From positions 178,613 to 242,612 of the forward strand of contig NZ_AP017899.1 of assembly GCF_003609835.1 (NCBI RefSeq): a stretch of DNA of 64,000 nucleotides, read 5' to 3'. The stretch's first letter is position 1. Each line of letters begins with the position of its first letter. A model generated the notes under the pieces. That model saw only the letters and a list, made by a program, of their open reading frames with translations, did no database searches and was not told the DNA's origin. The position numbers and the translations under genes are program-made. Positions 1 through 9,092 of this stretch are shown here, in pieces. The DNA comes from Sphingopyxis sp. FD7 (GTDB lineage: Bacteria; Pseudomonadota; Alphaproteobacteria; Sphingomonadales; Sphingomonadaceae).

Positions 1-2064
1 GTTGCCAATGTGACCGGCAACAACCAATTCTACCTCGGTTCGGTGCGGCTCGATCACCGCCTGACCGACGATTGGACGGTCGGGCTGCGCGCCAATGTCG
101 GCCGCGTTACCATCGATCGCCCCGGCGGGGCGCTCGGCGGCGGCAATGTCACCTTTCCGTCGGCGGGGTCGGACCAGGACCGCTTCTCGACCCTGGTTGC
201 GGCGACCGCGAGCTATTCGGGCGATGTCTGGAGCTATGACGGCGCGCTCCAGTTCAGCCGCTTTCGCTGGAATTACGGCAAGCCGAAAGGGCCCGCGGGA
301 CCGCAGGTCGCCATCCGCGATCCGAGCGGGCTCACGGTCGGCGTCGTCGGCCACCCGGGTTTTGTCTTCGACGATGTCGAGGAGAGCTGGCAGACGACGC
401 ACCGCTTGCAGCGGCGGCTCGGCAACCACCGCTTGCGCTTCGGCGCCGACCTCATCCATTCCGATTTTTCGCTTCTCGGAGGCGGCAATCCCGACGGCAA
501 CTACACCGTCGATCTCACCGCTGCCCAGCTTGCCGCAATTGCGGCGGGTGGACAGGGACTCGCGTTGTCGGCAGGCGATGTCCTCGCGCTCGATCCCGCG
601 GTCGCCAATTATTCGGTGGAGCTCAGGCCGCAGTCCTTCGGCACCGGTCAGACCCAGGTCGCCTTCTATGTCGAGGATGAGTGGCAATTGTCGCCGCGCC
701 TCACCGCGACCCTTGGCGTGCGCTGGGACTATGACAGCCTGACCGCCAAGGGCGGCGGGGATGGCGATTATGACAATGTCGCGCCGCGCTTTGCGCTCAA
801 CTACCGGCCTGATGCGCGCTCGACATTGCGCTTCGGCGCGGGCATCTTCACCGGCAAGCTCTCCTACGCAGTGATTTCGGACGCGCTCCAGCGCAATACA
901 ACCTCGGCTGGATTTCTGACCCAGCTGGGGTCACTGCAGGCGCAAGGCTTGATTCCGGCGGGTACCAATCTGTCCGCCTTGACCTTCGACGGCAATCTTG
1001 GCGTGTCGCCGCCCTGTACGACGGTCTCGGCCTGCCCGACCCCCGCGGAGGTTCAGGCGTTGCGCGGGACCGCGACCCTTGGCGAAGCGCGCATCCTCAG
1101 CCCGACCGGTTATCGCAGCCCGTGGAGTCTCCAGCTGAGCGGCGGCTATCAATATCAGGCGAACGACACGCTGACCCTGAGCGCCGACGTCATCTATAGC
1201 CGCACGCACAATCTCGCCCGGCTCCGCGACCTCAACGCGCCCGCGCCCTTCACGCCCAATCTTGCCAATTTGACCGCCGCAAATATCGCGTTGCTGCGGG
1301 CACAGGCTGACAATGCGGCGCGGTTCGCGCTCGCCGAGACGCTCGGTCTTGTTCGCTCGCAGGCGGCCGCCGACGCGACGCGGCCGGTGGCGCTCGTGCC
1401 CGGCGGGGCGCGCCAGATCACCGTGTCGGAAACCGCGGGCGAGTCTGAATATAAGGCGCTGATCCTGCAGCTCGCCAAGGCACGCGGCAGCGATGCTTAC
1501 GCGTTCCGCTTATCTTATACCTTGTCGAAGCTCAGCAACGATACCGACGACATCAACTTCCGGGCCTCCAATTCCAACGATTTTTCGGCCGAATGGGGAC
1601 CGTCGGCCAACGACCGCCGCCACGTTATCTCGGCGGTCGGCTATCTCTATCCGCTTGAGGGTCTGACGCTGAGCGTCGCCGGTCTTTTCCAGTCCGGCCA
1701 GCCGGTGAACCTCGTCCCCGACGCGCGGATCTTCGGGACGCAGGATCTCAATGGCGACGGCGCCTCGTTCGGCGAGAATTTCCTCGGCAATTCGGACCGT
1801 TATCCGGGCGCCGCGCGCAATTCGGCGCGGCTGCCCTGGTCGGCGACGGTCGATGTCGGGGTGCGTTATGCGGTTCCGGCCTTCGACGGCCGGATCGAGC
1901 TCAGCGCCGATGTCTTCAACCTCTTCAACGCCAACAATGAATCGGGCTTTGCGAATGCCGCGACAACGTCCAATCAGGTGCAGTTCGGAGGCGGGGCGCC
2001 CTTCGTGCAGCGCAATGCCGGGCCGCCGCGCCAGTTCCAATTCGGCGCGGCATGGAAATTCTAG
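1..2064 (+). CDS. TonB-dependent receptor, Oar-like, 5' truncated by window edge
   Basis: The reading frame is open from the first base, so the signal peptide and plug lie outside the window. What remains is a beta-barrel: alternating aromatic and polar strands, an RHVISAVGYLYPL segment, a late DVFNLFNANNESG strand and the terminal aromatic WKF that outer-membrane barrels use for assembly. The style resembles Oar-like or carboxypeptidase-regulatory-type receptors more than siderophore receptors. It acts in the outer membrane as a TonB-energised importer; the substrate cannot be read from the sequence. A NupC-type nucleoside transporter starts 15 bases downstream, so nucleosides or related compounds are possible cargo (inference). 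Confidence 0.85.
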   Translation, partial: VANVTGNNQFYLGSVRLDHRLTDDWTVGLRANVGRVTIDRPGGALGGGNVTFPSAGSDQDRFSTLVAATASYSGDVWSYDGALQFSRFRWNYGKPKGPAGPQVAIRDPSGLTVGVVGHPGFVFDDVEESWQTTHRLQRRLGNHRLRFGADLIHSDFSLLGGGNPDGNYTVDLTAAQLAAIAAGGQGLALSAGDVLALDPAVANYSVELRPQSFGTGQTQVAFYVEDEWQLSPRLTATLGVRWDYDSLTAKGGGDGDYDNVAPRFALNYRPDARSTLRFGAGIFTGKLSYAVISDALQRNTTSAGFLTQLGSLQAQGLIPAGTNLSALTFDGNLGVSPPCTTVSACPTPAEVQALRGTATLGEARILSPTGYRSPWSLQLSGGYQYQANDTLTLSADVIYSRTHNLARLRDLNAPAPFTPNLANLTAANIALLRAQADNAARFALAETLGLVRSQAAADATRPVALVPGGARQITVSETAGESEYKALILQLAKARGSDAYAFRLSYTLSKLSNDTDDINFRASNSNDFSAEWGPSANDRRHVISAVGYLYPLEGLTLSVAGLFQSGQPVNLVPDARIFGTQDLNGDGASFGENFLGNSDRYPGAARNSARLPWSATVDVGVRYAVPAFDGRIELSADVFNLFNANNESGFANAATTSNQVQFGGGAPFVQRNAGPPRQFQFGAAWKF

Positions 2065-2079
2065 GGGAGGAAAAGGCGG

Positions 2080-3345
2080 ATGGCATGGCTTGCAAACCTG
2101 CAGGGGCTTGTCGGCCTGACGGTGATTCTACTGCTGGCCTGGCTGCTCTCCGAGGATCGCCGCGCGCGGCCCGGCTGGCGCTGGATCGGCGGCGCGCTGC
2201 TGCTCCAGCTCGCCATCGCCTTCGCGGTGACCCGTATCCCCTTCGTCTGGACCCTCGTCGGTTTTGCCAATAGCGCGGTGGCGGCGATCGAGAAGGCGAC
2301 GCTTGTCGGATCGAGCTATATGTTCGGCTATACCGGCGGCGCCCCGATTCCCTTCCTGCTCAAGCCCGGCGCCGAGCCGCCGGTCGTCATCGCCTTCCAG
2401 ATCCTGCCGCTGATCATCGTCTTTTCGGCGATCTCGGCGTTGCTCTGGCACTGGGGCGTGCTGCGCGCGCTGGTTAGCGGGCTATCATGGGCGCTCCGCA
2501 AGACGCTTGGCGTTAGCGGGGTCGTCGGCCTCGGCGGCGGCGCGACGATTTTCCTGGGCGTCGTCGAATCGCCGCTTGTGCTACGCGCCTGGTTCGATCG
2601 GATGAGCCGCGCCGAACTGTTCATGATCATGGTGATGATCATGGCCACGATCTCGGGCGCGATCCTCATCCTCTATGCCACCACCCTGGCGAAGACCGTG
2701 CCGAACGCGGTCGGCCACATGATCGTCGCCTCCCTCATTTCGCTTCCCGCCGCGGTGCTGGTCGCCCGGATCATGGTGCCGGGCGACGGATCGCCGGGCG
2801 CCGATGCCGCCGAGCCCGACCTTGCCTATGAGAGCAGCATCGACGCTGTCATTCGCGGCACCATGGAGGGCGTTCAGCTCGTCCTCGCGGTGATCGGCAT
2901 CATCATCGTCGTCTTCGCGCTCGTCAATCTCGCTGACCAGCTGCTCGCGCTGCTGCCGCCGGCCAATGGGGCGCCGCTGACGCTCCAGCGCCTGTTCGGC
3001 TGGCTGTTCGCCCCCGTGATGTGGGCGATCGGCATTCCCTGGGAGCAGGCGCCCGCTGCGGGCGGGCTGATGGGGACCAAGGCGATCCTCAACGAATATG
3101 TGGCTTATCTCGGCCTTGCCGCCATGCCCGCGGGAACGCTCGATCCGCGCAGCCTGCTGATCACGACCTACGCACTGAGCGGGGTCGCCAATCTCGCGAG
3201 TGTCGGCCTCCTCGTCTCGACCGTCGCGACGCTGGCGCCGGCGCGCCGCCGCGATGTCGCCGAGCTCGGGATGAAGAGCTGGGTCGCAGGCAATATGGCA
3301 TCGGCGATGACCGGCGCGGTCATCGGGCTCGTGACCTGGGCCTAG
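2080..3345 (+). CDS. NupC-type concentrative nucleoside transporter
   Basis: A 421-residue inner-membrane protein with about ten hydrophobic segments. The order of features matches the CNT family: an N-terminal helix pair, a re-entrant region with GVVGLGGGATIFLGVVESPL, then a gate region and a C-terminal GVANLASVGLL segment. Such proteins import nucleosides with H+ or Na+. The ATG follows a GGGGAGG/AAAAGG purine stretch, and the gene lies 15 bases after the TonB receptor and 4 before the next gene, so these are probably one operon that carries a nucleoside-like compound across both membranes. The exact nucleoside preference cannot be told. Confidence 0.9.
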   Translation: MAWLANLQGLVGLTVILLLAWLLSEDRRARPGWRWIGGALLLQLAIAFAVTRIPFVWTLVGFANSAVAAIEKATLVGSSYMFGYTGGAPIPFLLKPGAEPPVVIAFQILPLIIVFSAISALLWHWGVLRALVSGLSWALRKTLGVSGVVGLGGGATIFLGVVESPLVLRAWFDRMSRAELFMIMVMIMATISGAILILYATTLAKTVPNAVGHMIVASLISLPAAVLVARIMVPGDGSPGADAAEPDLAYESSIDAVIRGTMEGVQLVLAVIGIIIVVFALVNLADQLLALLPPANGAPLTLQRLFGWLFAPVMWAIGIPWEQAPAAGGLMGTKAILNEYVAYLGLAAMPAGTLDPRSLLITTYALSGVANLASVGLLVSTVATLAPARRRDVAELGMKSWVAGNMASAMTGAVIGLVTWA

Positions 3346-3349
3346 GACG

Positions 3350-3970
3350 ATGTTCGACGCCCGCCTTCGTCCGCTTATCGACCCGCCGCTCAATGCGATG
3401 GGCCGATGGCTTGCGCGTCGCGGCATCGGCGCCGACGCGATAAGTCTCATGGGTATCCTGCTTGGCCTTGCGGCCGCGGCAGCGATTGCGCTTGCCGACT
3501 ATCATGCAGGCCTCGCGCTGATCCTCGCCAATCGCCTTCTTGATGGCCTTGACGGCGCGGTCGCAAGGGCGACGAGGCTGACCGACTTTGGCGGCTTTCT
3601 CGATATTGTGGGCGACTTCATCTTCTATGTCGCAGTTCCGGTGGGCTTCGGAATCGCCGACCCCGACAATCTCTTGCCGGCGCTGGTGCTAGTCGCGGCC
3701 TTTGCCGTCACTGGGACCAGCTTTCTCGCCTATGCGACGCTTGCGGCGAAACAGGGCCTTGAAACCCAGGCCCATGGCCGGAAAAGCTTCTTCTACAACA
3801 GCGGCCTGGCCGAAGGCAGCGAGACGATCCTGTGCTTCATCCTCATGGCCATTTTCCCCTCCTATTTCGTACCGCTCGCCTGGGGTTTTGCAGCTTTGTG
3901 CCTCCTGACCGTAATACAACGAACCTGGATAGCGCGGCAGGTTTTTGGCTCGCCTGACAAGGAGAAATAG
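3350..3970 (+). CDS. CDP-alcohol phosphatidyltransferase family protein
   Basis: A 206-residue membrane protein. The family signature D-x2-D-G-x2-A-R-x8-9-G-x3-D-x3-D is present as DGLDGAVAR followed by GGFLDIVGD, roughly residues 65-90; these aspartates bind the metal and CDP-alcohol. Six hydrophobic segments fit the family. These enzymes move a phospho-alcohol from a CDP-lipid to an acceptor in the inner membrane. The acceptor here is unknown; the protein is not clearly PgsA, PssA or Pcs. It starts 4 bases after the nucleoside transporter and 1 base before the next gene, so it is co-transcribed. Confidence 0.85.
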   Translation: MFDARLRPLIDPPLNAMGRWLARRGIGADAISLMGILLGLAAAAAIALADYHAGLALILANRLLDGLDGAVARATRLTDFGGFLDIVGDFIFYVAVPVGFGIADPDNLLPALVLVAAFAVTGTSFLAYATLAAKQGLETQAHGRKSFFYNSGLAEGSETILCFILMAIFPSYFVPLAWGFAALCLLTVIQRTWIARQVFGSPDKEK

Positions 3971-3971
3971 C

Positions 3972-4577
3972 ATGCCTGTCTTTCCATCGATCGAAGGCGA
4001 GCCAGCGCTCGACAAGCTCTTTCGCCGCTTTCCGCACGCGGTCCTGCCTTTGCTCGAATATCACGACAGGGTGCTGCGCGACCCCTCGCCGCTGACGGTC
4101 GCGGAACGCGAACTGATCGCTGCCTATGTATCGGGTCTCAACGCCTGCACCTATTGCCATGGCGCGCATGTCGTCGCGGCGCGCGCCTTTGGCATCGACT
4201 CAGAAATTTTCGAGGATCTGATGGCCGACGCTGCGTCGAGCAAGATCGACGAGCGGCTGAAGCCCTTGCTGGCCTATGTCGCCAAGCTCACGCGCAATCC
4301 CAGCCAGATGTGCGACGCCGACGCCGAGCCGGTTTACGCGGCTGGCTGGAGCGAGGAGGCGCTATTCGACGCGATCAGCATCTGCGCGCTGTTCAACTTC
4401 ATGAACCGCATCGTCGAAGGCGCAGGGATCAAGGGCAACCCGCTCGCCGCAGACCGCGCGGAAATCGAGGCCCGCATGGAGCGTATGGGCGGAGCGACCA
4501 GTGATCCGCATCGCGGCGAACCCATCTATGCGCGCCTTGCCGCGCGGTGGGGCATCGAGCCGGGGCGCAAGGATTGA
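3972..4577 (+). CDS. AhpD-like / carboxymuconolactone decarboxylase-family peroxidase-related protein
   Basis: A 201-residue soluble protein. The AhpD-like redox motif CxxCxxxH is visible as NACTYCHGAH, preceded by a conserved ERELIAAYVSGL helix. In the family this Cys pair and His carry peroxide or disulfide chemistry. The ATG at 3972 is chosen because an AAGGAG ribosome site sits 8 bases upstream; a longer reading from 3945 would overlap the previous gene. It closes the TonB/NupC operon. Downstream about 150 bases without a convincing gene run up to the Tn3-type inverted repeat. Confidence 0.85.
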   Translation: MPVFPSIEGEPALDKLFRRFPHAVLPLLEYHDRVLRDPSPLTVAERELIAAYVSGLNACTYCHGAHVVAARAFGIDSEIFEDLMADAASSKIDERLKPLLAYVAKLTRNPSQMCDADAEPVYAAGWSEEALFDAISICALFNFMNRIVEGAGIKGNPLAADRAEIEARMERMGGATSDPHRGEPIYARLAARWGIEPGRKD

Positions 4578-4726
4578 GCCATCGCTCCCGCTTATTCGGG
4601 ACCACCGCCCGGTGACGCTTCCCTCTTCCCCAGACAGGATCGTGCCGTAATCCCGGATTTATCGGTCGACGCAGGACCTGACGGCTCGGCTTCAGATTGG
4701 CTCTTGCCCCTCAGCGCGTCGATGTC

Positions 4727-4766
4727 GGGGGTTGAGTAGCAACGGAACAGAAAACCTACATAAGGC
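4727..4766 (+). repeat. Tn3-family left inverted repeat
   Basis: A 40-bp terminal repeat, identical in reverse complement to 8914-8953. It begins with five G residues, then TTGAGTAGCAACGGAACAG. TnpA is expected to bind and cut here. The tnpA stop codon lies 7 bases inside. Confidence 0.95.
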
Positions 4767-4772
4767 GCGGCT

Positions 4773-7700
4773 TCAGGCATCGTCGATGCCCGTGACGCTG
4801 GGATCACGGAGCGGCCGCAGCTCGCCGCGCGCGACCATGTCGGGGATGGTGAAGGCGTAGCGCCCGAGCATGTTGATGTGTTGGGAGCCGAGCGGCGAGA
4901 GGCGCGCGACGTCCTCGTCGAGGATCACATGACCTTCGGTGCGGAGCTGGTTGAGCGCGGCGTCGATGTAGATCGTGTTCCAGAGCACGACCAGATTGAC
5001 GACGAGCCCAAGCGCGCCGAGTTGATCTTCTTGCCCTTCGCGGTAACGCTGACGAAGCTCACCGCGCTTGCCGTGGAATACGGTGCGGGCGAGCTGGTGA
5101 CGGCTCTCGCCCCGGTTGAGCTGGACCAGGATGCGTCGCCGGTAGGTTTCGTCATCGATGAACCGCAGCATGTAGAGCGACTTGATGAGGCGGCCAAGTT
5201 CCTGGAGCGCGCGCGCTAGCTTGGTCGGGCGATCGTTGGTCTGAAGGACACGGGTGAGCCCAGTCGCGCGCACGACGCCGAGTTTCAGCGATCCGGCCAG
5301 GCGCAGCAGGTCATCCCAGTGCTCGACGATCAGCTTGGTGTTGATCCTGTTCGACGCGAGGTCGTCCAGCACACCGTAATCGGCCTTTCCATCGACACGC
5401 CAGAACCGCGCGCCGCCGATATCGGCGATGCGCGGCGAGAACTGGAGCCCGAGGAGGTAGAAAACGCCGAAAATTGTGTCGGTATAGCCGGCCGTATCGG
5501 TCATGATTTCGCTTGGCCGCAATTCGGTTTCCTGGTCGAGCACGACCGCCAGCAGATGGAGGCTGTCGCGCAACGTACCGGGGACCGTCACGGCATTCAG
5601 CCCGGAAAAACGGTCGGAAACCAGATTGTACCAGGTGACGCCGCGTTCGCGCCCGAAATAGCGCGGGTTCGGGCCGGCGTGGATCGTGCGGACCGGCACG
5701 GTGAATCGCAGCCCATCGGCCGAGGCGACCTCGCCGCCGCCCCAGGCACGGGTCAGTGGAATCCTGTTATGCGCGGCGACCAGTAGCGCGTTGGCCGCCG
5801 TCAGCGTTTCGGCCCGCATGAAGTTCTGCTTCACCCAGCTCAGCCGCGACCGGCGCAAGGCGGGGACCTCCGAGCGGACAAGCGGCTCGAACCCGGTATT
5901 GGTTGCCTCCGCGACAAGCACTGCACAGATCGTGGTCGCTATATCCTCAGCGCGCGCATTGCCCTCACTGGCATGAGTGAACGCTGCCCCGAACCCCGTT
6001 CGCGCGTGCATCTCCAGGATCAGCTCGGGGAGATCGAGCCGCGGCAGTCGCGCATCGATCGCATTATGCAGGTTGGTGAGGCTCAATGGCTCGTCGATCT
6101 TATCGAGCGGTGCGATTGATAGGTCGGCGGCGCTCGCGGTCTTCGTAATTGTCACGGCATCGTTGTCCGGCACGCGCGCGGCTGTTTCGCGGTAGGCAAG
6201 ATCGAGCCGCGCCGAAAGTTTGGCGATTTCCTCGTCGCCAGCGACCGCCACGCCGACCGTGCGGCATACCGTCGGTCGCGCCGCCTCCCAGCCAGCTCCC
6301 GTCAGTAGGCCCTTGCGAGGATCGGCATAGCGAAGTGAGCGAACGGGAAAGACGTCGCGGCGACGGATGGCGCGGCGTAGTCGGTCGAGCGTACAAAGCC
6401 GGTATCCGATCAGATCGAATGCACCGTCCGCGGTCTTCAGCTGGCGGGCCCAGGCCTTGGGTACGAAAGATGTTGGTACCGGTCCACGGCGCTTTTCACC
6501 CTGGTGAACTCTCCGCAGGTGATCGACCGCGTCCAACAGCGGCTGCCCCGCTGGCGCCGCCGCAAGATCGAGCCCAGCAAGCATCTTCGGCAGATAGCGC
6601 ATCGTGCCAGTCTGCTGGCGCAACTCGACGAAGTAGCTCTCGTCGGTCGGCCGGGCGAGCAGGTTCACCTGCGCGACGGCCTCGGTCAGCGCTGCCCGGT
6701 CGACGAGCGCGAACACGGCTGCGCGGACCTCGGTGTCGCCGATACTGTCATCGAGCAGCACCGCCCCGACATCGCGAAGCCGGAGCGATGCGGCGTCGAG
6801 ATCGCGCAGTGAGCGCATCCGCGCCTCCTTGGCGTTGATGCGCGCATTGGAGAACATCTTGGTCGACACGGCGTCGAACAGGTCGATGACATCGTCGCTG
6901 GCCGACGCTTCAAGCGTCCGGATGAAGGCAACCAGGGTCGCCGCGCGGCGATCGTCCGGCAACCGGGCGACGGCCTGCGCTTTCGCGGCGCCGGCAAATC
7001 GCGCTAATGCGGCGGCCTTGCCGGGCGGTACGCGGTCGAGTTCGGGCAAGCCTGTGGTGAATGTACGGATTTCGGTCAGTCGGTCGATGGCCCGGCTGAT
7101 CTCAGGGCCGCTTTGCAGATATGGCCCATCACGGAGTCGATCGAGCGGGCTTTGCCGTCCATCTTCGGCAACAGCGACGAGCGTATCGAGCCGGGTACGT
7201 TGCTCTGACGTCAGCTTGTCGACCAGGCGGCGATGGACGTGCGCGGCGACTCGCGTGCGGACCCGTGCGATATCGCGCTCGAGGACGGACAATCCCGGTA
7301 ACATCACCTTGAACTCGAGCAGCCATGTCGCGGCTGCGTCGAACAGGGCCGACGGTCGATCGGTGCCCGTCCAGCACAGCGCATACAGGAAACGATGCAA
7401 TCGGAACGCGACGCCGGGATCGGAGAAGACTCGGTAGCCATAATGAATGCGGATGCGCGGGCCGTGCCGCCATCGTCCCTTGGTCGCGCAATATCGCGCC
7501 ATTAGTTCGGCCGATCCGTCGATCGCCAGTTGGTCGCCAGCAAATCGCGTGACGGACGCAGGTATTTGCGCCGGATCTTCGAGAAAAGTGCCGAGCAGCC
7601 TCAACGAGCCAAGCTGCACCGCGACACCGAGCCGGTTGTGGTCGCCGCGGTGTGCGCCGATGAACGCCCGGTCCGCATCGTCGAGATGAAAGTGCCGCGC

Positions 7701-7778
7701 CAGCTGTTCCGAGGTCGGATCGCCTACGAAGCGACCATATCGCAGTGCCTGGTCGTCCGAGAGAAAGCTGACTGGCAC
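4773..7778 (-). CDS. tnpA: Tn3-family transposase TnpA
   Basis: A protein of 1001 residues, the normal size for Tn3-family TnpA. The N-terminal region (LSDDQALRYGRFVGDPTSEQ) is the DNA-binding part typical of these transposases. The C-terminal third holds the DDE catalytic domain, with LVSDRFSGLNAV and IMTDTAGYTDTIFGVFYLLG carrying the first two acidic positions. It catalyses replicative transposition using the 40-bp ends. It lies 9 bases after tnpR on the same strand, so the two are co-transcribed leftward. The frame is intact, so the element may still be active. Confidence 0.96.
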   Translation of the reverse strand: MPVSFLSDDQALRYGRFVGDPTSEQLARHFHLDDADRAFIGAHRGDHNRLGVAVQLGSLRLLGTFLEDPAQIPASVTRFAGDQLAIDGSAELMARYCATKGRWRHGPRIRIHYGYRVFSDPGVAFRLHRFLYALCWTGTDRPSALFDAAATWLLEFKVMLPGLSVLERDIARVRTRVAAHVHRRLVDKLTSEQRTRLDTLVAVAEDGRQSPLDRLRDGPYLQSGPEISRAIDRLTEIRTFTTGLPELDRVPPGKAAALARFAGAAKAQAVARLPDDRRAATLVAFIRTLEASASDDVIDLFDAVSTKMFSNARINAKEARMRSLRDLDAASLRLRDVGAVLLDDSIGDTEVRAAVFALVDRAALTEAVAQVNLLARPTDESYFVELRQQTGTMRYLPKMLAGLDLAAAPAGQPLLDAVDHLRRVHQGEKRRGPVPTSFVPKAWARQLKTADGAFDLIGYRLCTLDRLRRAIRRRDVFPVRSLRYADPRKGLLTGAGWEAARPTVCRTVGVAVAGDEEIAKLSARLDLAYRETAARVPDNDAVTITKTASAADLSIAPLDKIDEPLSLTNLHNAIDARLPRLDLPELILEMHARTGFGAAFTHASEGNARAEDIATTICAVLVAEATNTGFEPLVRSEVPALRRSRLSWVKQNFMRAETLTAANALLVAAHNRIPLTRAWGGGEVASADGLRFTVPVRTIHAGPNPRYFGRERGVTWYNLVSDRFSGLNAVTVPGTLRDSLHLLAVVLDQETELRPSEIMTDTAGYTDTIFGVFYLLGLQFSPRIADIGGARFWRVDGKADYGVLDDLASNRINTKLIVEHWDDLLRLAGSLKLGVVRATGLTRVLQTNDRPTKLARALQELGRLIKSLYMLRFIDDETYRRRILVQLNRGESRHQLARTVFHGKRGELRQRYREGQEDQLGALGLVVNLVVLWNTIYIDAALNQLRTEGHVILDEDVARLSPLGSQHINMLGRYAFTIPDMVARGELRPLRDPSVTGIDDA

Positions 7779-7787
7779 CGCTTCACG

Positions 7788-8405
7788 CTATGCCGCTGCC
7801 GCGGATCTGGTCCCGCGCTTGGCCAACAGTTCGCTGGCCCGCTCTCGCGGCTGTCCTTTGGCGTCGACATAGGCATAGAGTGTCGACACCGATACTCCGA
7901 GCTGGACAGCGACGTCGCGCGCGGCATTGTCGCGGTCTGCCATCAACGCCATTGCGGCCTTCAACTTCTGTTTCGTCATCACCCGTGGCCGCCCGCCCGC
8001 GCGGCCACGGGCCCTGGCCGCAGCCAGCCCTGCCATCGTGCGCTCGTGGATCAGGTCGCGCTCGAACTCGGCCAGGGTTGCGAAGATGCCGAACACTAAC
8101 CGGCCCGTGACGGTCGTCGTATCGATATCGCCGGTCAGCACCTTCAGGCCGACGCCGCGCTTCTGCAGATCTCCGACCAGCCCGACGACGTGAGGCAGCG
8201 ACCGTCCAATTCGGTCGAGCTTCCAGACAACAAGAGCGTCGCCATCACGCATGATATCGATTGCCTTGTCGAGCCCAGGCCGTTCGGTCGTACGGCCCGA
8301 GCAAACGTCGTCGAAGATCCGGTTGCATCCGGCACGATCGAGCGCATCACGTTGCAGATCGAGATTCTGCTCGCCCGTCGACACCCGCATGTACCCGATC
8401 AGCAT
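7788..8405 (-). CDS. tnpR: Serine recombinase (resolvase) TnpR
   Basis: A 205-residue resolvase. The N-terminal catalytic motif GYMRVSTGEQNLDLQRDAL contains the nucleophilic Ser9, followed by LVVWKLDRIGRS and the TGRLVFGIFATLAEFERDLI helix. A C-terminal helix-turn-helix (AARDVAVQLGVSVSTLYAYV) binds res. It resolves cointegrates formed by TnpA. tnpR comes first in the leftward tnpR-tnpA pair, so res should lie upstream, between 8406 and the cargo gene. Confidence 0.95.
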   Translation of the reverse strand: MLIGYMRVSTGEQNLDLQRDALDRAGCNRIFDDVCSGRTTERPGLDKAIDIMRDGDALVVWKLDRIGRSLPHVVGLVGDLQKRGVGLKVLTGDIDTTTVTGRLVFGIFATLAEFERDLIHERTMAGLAAARARGRAGGRPRVMTKQKLKAAMALMADRDNAARDVAVQLGVSVSTLYAYVDAKGQPRERASELLAKRGTRSAAAA

Positions 8406-8613
8406 CGACGCCCGCTCCCTCTTGCATCAATCTATCGAACGATGGGTTTACCGGCTATAGGTTTCTGGACGGGTAGATGTGAGATTGAAGGCCGTCCAGT
8501 GGGTCGATCGCGTTCGTCGGACCGCTTCGCATCAAACCGGGGTTTATTGGAAAAACCAGACGGCCGCTTCCGCCCCAATTGCGGACGTCGCGGAAAGCGA
8601 TAGCTTCGAGCCC
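8406..8613. promoter_or_regulatory. Probable res / promoter region between tnpR and cargo gene
   Basis: This 208-base stretch separates the leftward tnpR from the rightward cargo gene. By position it should hold the resolvase site and the divergent promoters, as in Tn3 relatives where tnpR and tnpA read the same way. I could not identify the three resolvase subsites by eye, so this is placement only. Confidence 0.35.
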
Positions 8614-8865
8614 ATGAGCGAGTATCGGGACAGCAGCACGCTAGGTGGAAAGATCGGCTGCGGTATGGCGGCCTTTGTCGGTGTTCCCCTCATCGGGGTC
8701 GTCTTCATCGTGAGTTCGCTCGGCGACTGTGCGCCAGATGCCGAATGCCACAGAGGCTTAGACTGGCCGCTGCTAGGTGGGGCAATCGCGATAGCCGCAG
8801 CGGTTGGTTTGGGTGTTCGGTCGCTAACAAATTGGATCAAGGGGCGTCGGAGGGACGGCAGCTAA
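8614..8865 (+). CDS. Small two-helix membrane protein, transposon cargo
   Basis: An 83-residue protein of unknown function. Two hydrophobic segments (about residues 14-35 and 52-70) are joined by a short loop with two cysteines (DCAPDAEC), and a basic tail RRRDG ends the protein. This suggests a hairpin in the inner membrane with both ends in the cytoplasm. The ATG at 8614 was chosen because the upstream in-frame stretch has no membrane character and overlaps the expected res region; a GTG at 8479 is possible. It lies inside the Tn3 ends, opposite in direction to tnpR, so it is carried by the element. I recognise no family. Confidence 0.55.
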   Translation: MSEYRDSSTLGGKIGCGMAAFVGVPLIGVVFIVSSLGDCAPDAECHRGLDWPLLGGAIAIAAAVGLGVRSLTNWIKGRRRDGS

Positions 8866-8913
8866 CCACCACTTCGCGCCCTTCCGGAATGGCCCGCGGC
8901 CTTGAGGCGTGCT

Positions 8914-8953
8914 GCCTTATGTAGGTTTTCTGTTCCGTTGCTACTCAACCCCC
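8914..8953 (-). repeat. Tn3-family right inverted repeat
   Basis: A 40-bp terminal repeat, an exact reverse complement of 4727-4766. It marks the right end of the transposon. The catabolic island starts about 80 bases further on. Confidence 0.95.
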
Positions 8954-9031
8954 AGATACGCCTACCCCTGTTCCACAGGGCGTTTTCTGCGTGCAAACCC
9001 CGAAAGCGAATCTGACTGGTCGCGGCGATAT

Positions 9032-9051
9032 ATTCCACGTTTACGTTGACA
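9032..9051 (+). promoter_or_regulatory. Candidate TetR operator / promoter A (hydratase-aldolase operon)
   Basis: The 20-mer ATTCCACGTTTACGTTGACA is an imperfect palindrome centred on CCACGT-TT-ACGTTG. It is closely related to 17011-17030 and to the palindrome at 13540-13559. It ends in TTGACA, a perfect -35 hexamer reading toward the hydratase genes, although no good -10 is seen 17 bases later. A repressor bound here would cover the -35. That the TetR at 16215 is the binder is inference from location. Confidence 0.6.
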
Positions 9052-9092
9052 AATTTCCCGCAGTCAGCAACTTTGCCTCATGCCAACAGCGA

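Larger units (their letters stand above)
4727..8953. mobile_element. Tn3-family transposon, about 4.2 kb, complete
   Basis: Two perfect 40-bp inverted repeats (4727-4766 and 8914-8953), beginning GGGGGTTGAGTAGCAACG, bound a leftward tnpR-tnpA pair and one rightward cargo gene. Tn3-family ends are about 38 bp and start with GGGG, so size, ends and gene content all agree. The 5 bases left of the element (ATGTC) and right of it (AGATA) differ, and shifting the border by one base does not help. A target duplication is therefore missing, which suggests recombination or an adjacent deletion after insertion. The two flanks carry unrelated operons. Confidence 0.93.

Noticed and set aside
4592..4807. 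Minus-strand frame crossing the left Tn3 end, possibly the 3' end of a broken gene.
   Set aside because: The part outside the transposon is only about 45 codons, Gly/Ser/Pro-rich and without a recognisable fold, so it is not supportable. The 149 bases 4578-4726 are left as non-coding.
8991..9092. Upstream extension of the first MaoC-like gene from a GTG at 8991.
   Set aside because: It would translate through the candidate operator and TTGACA element, and the residues do not look like hot-dog N-termini. Later starts at 9093 or 9114 fit better.
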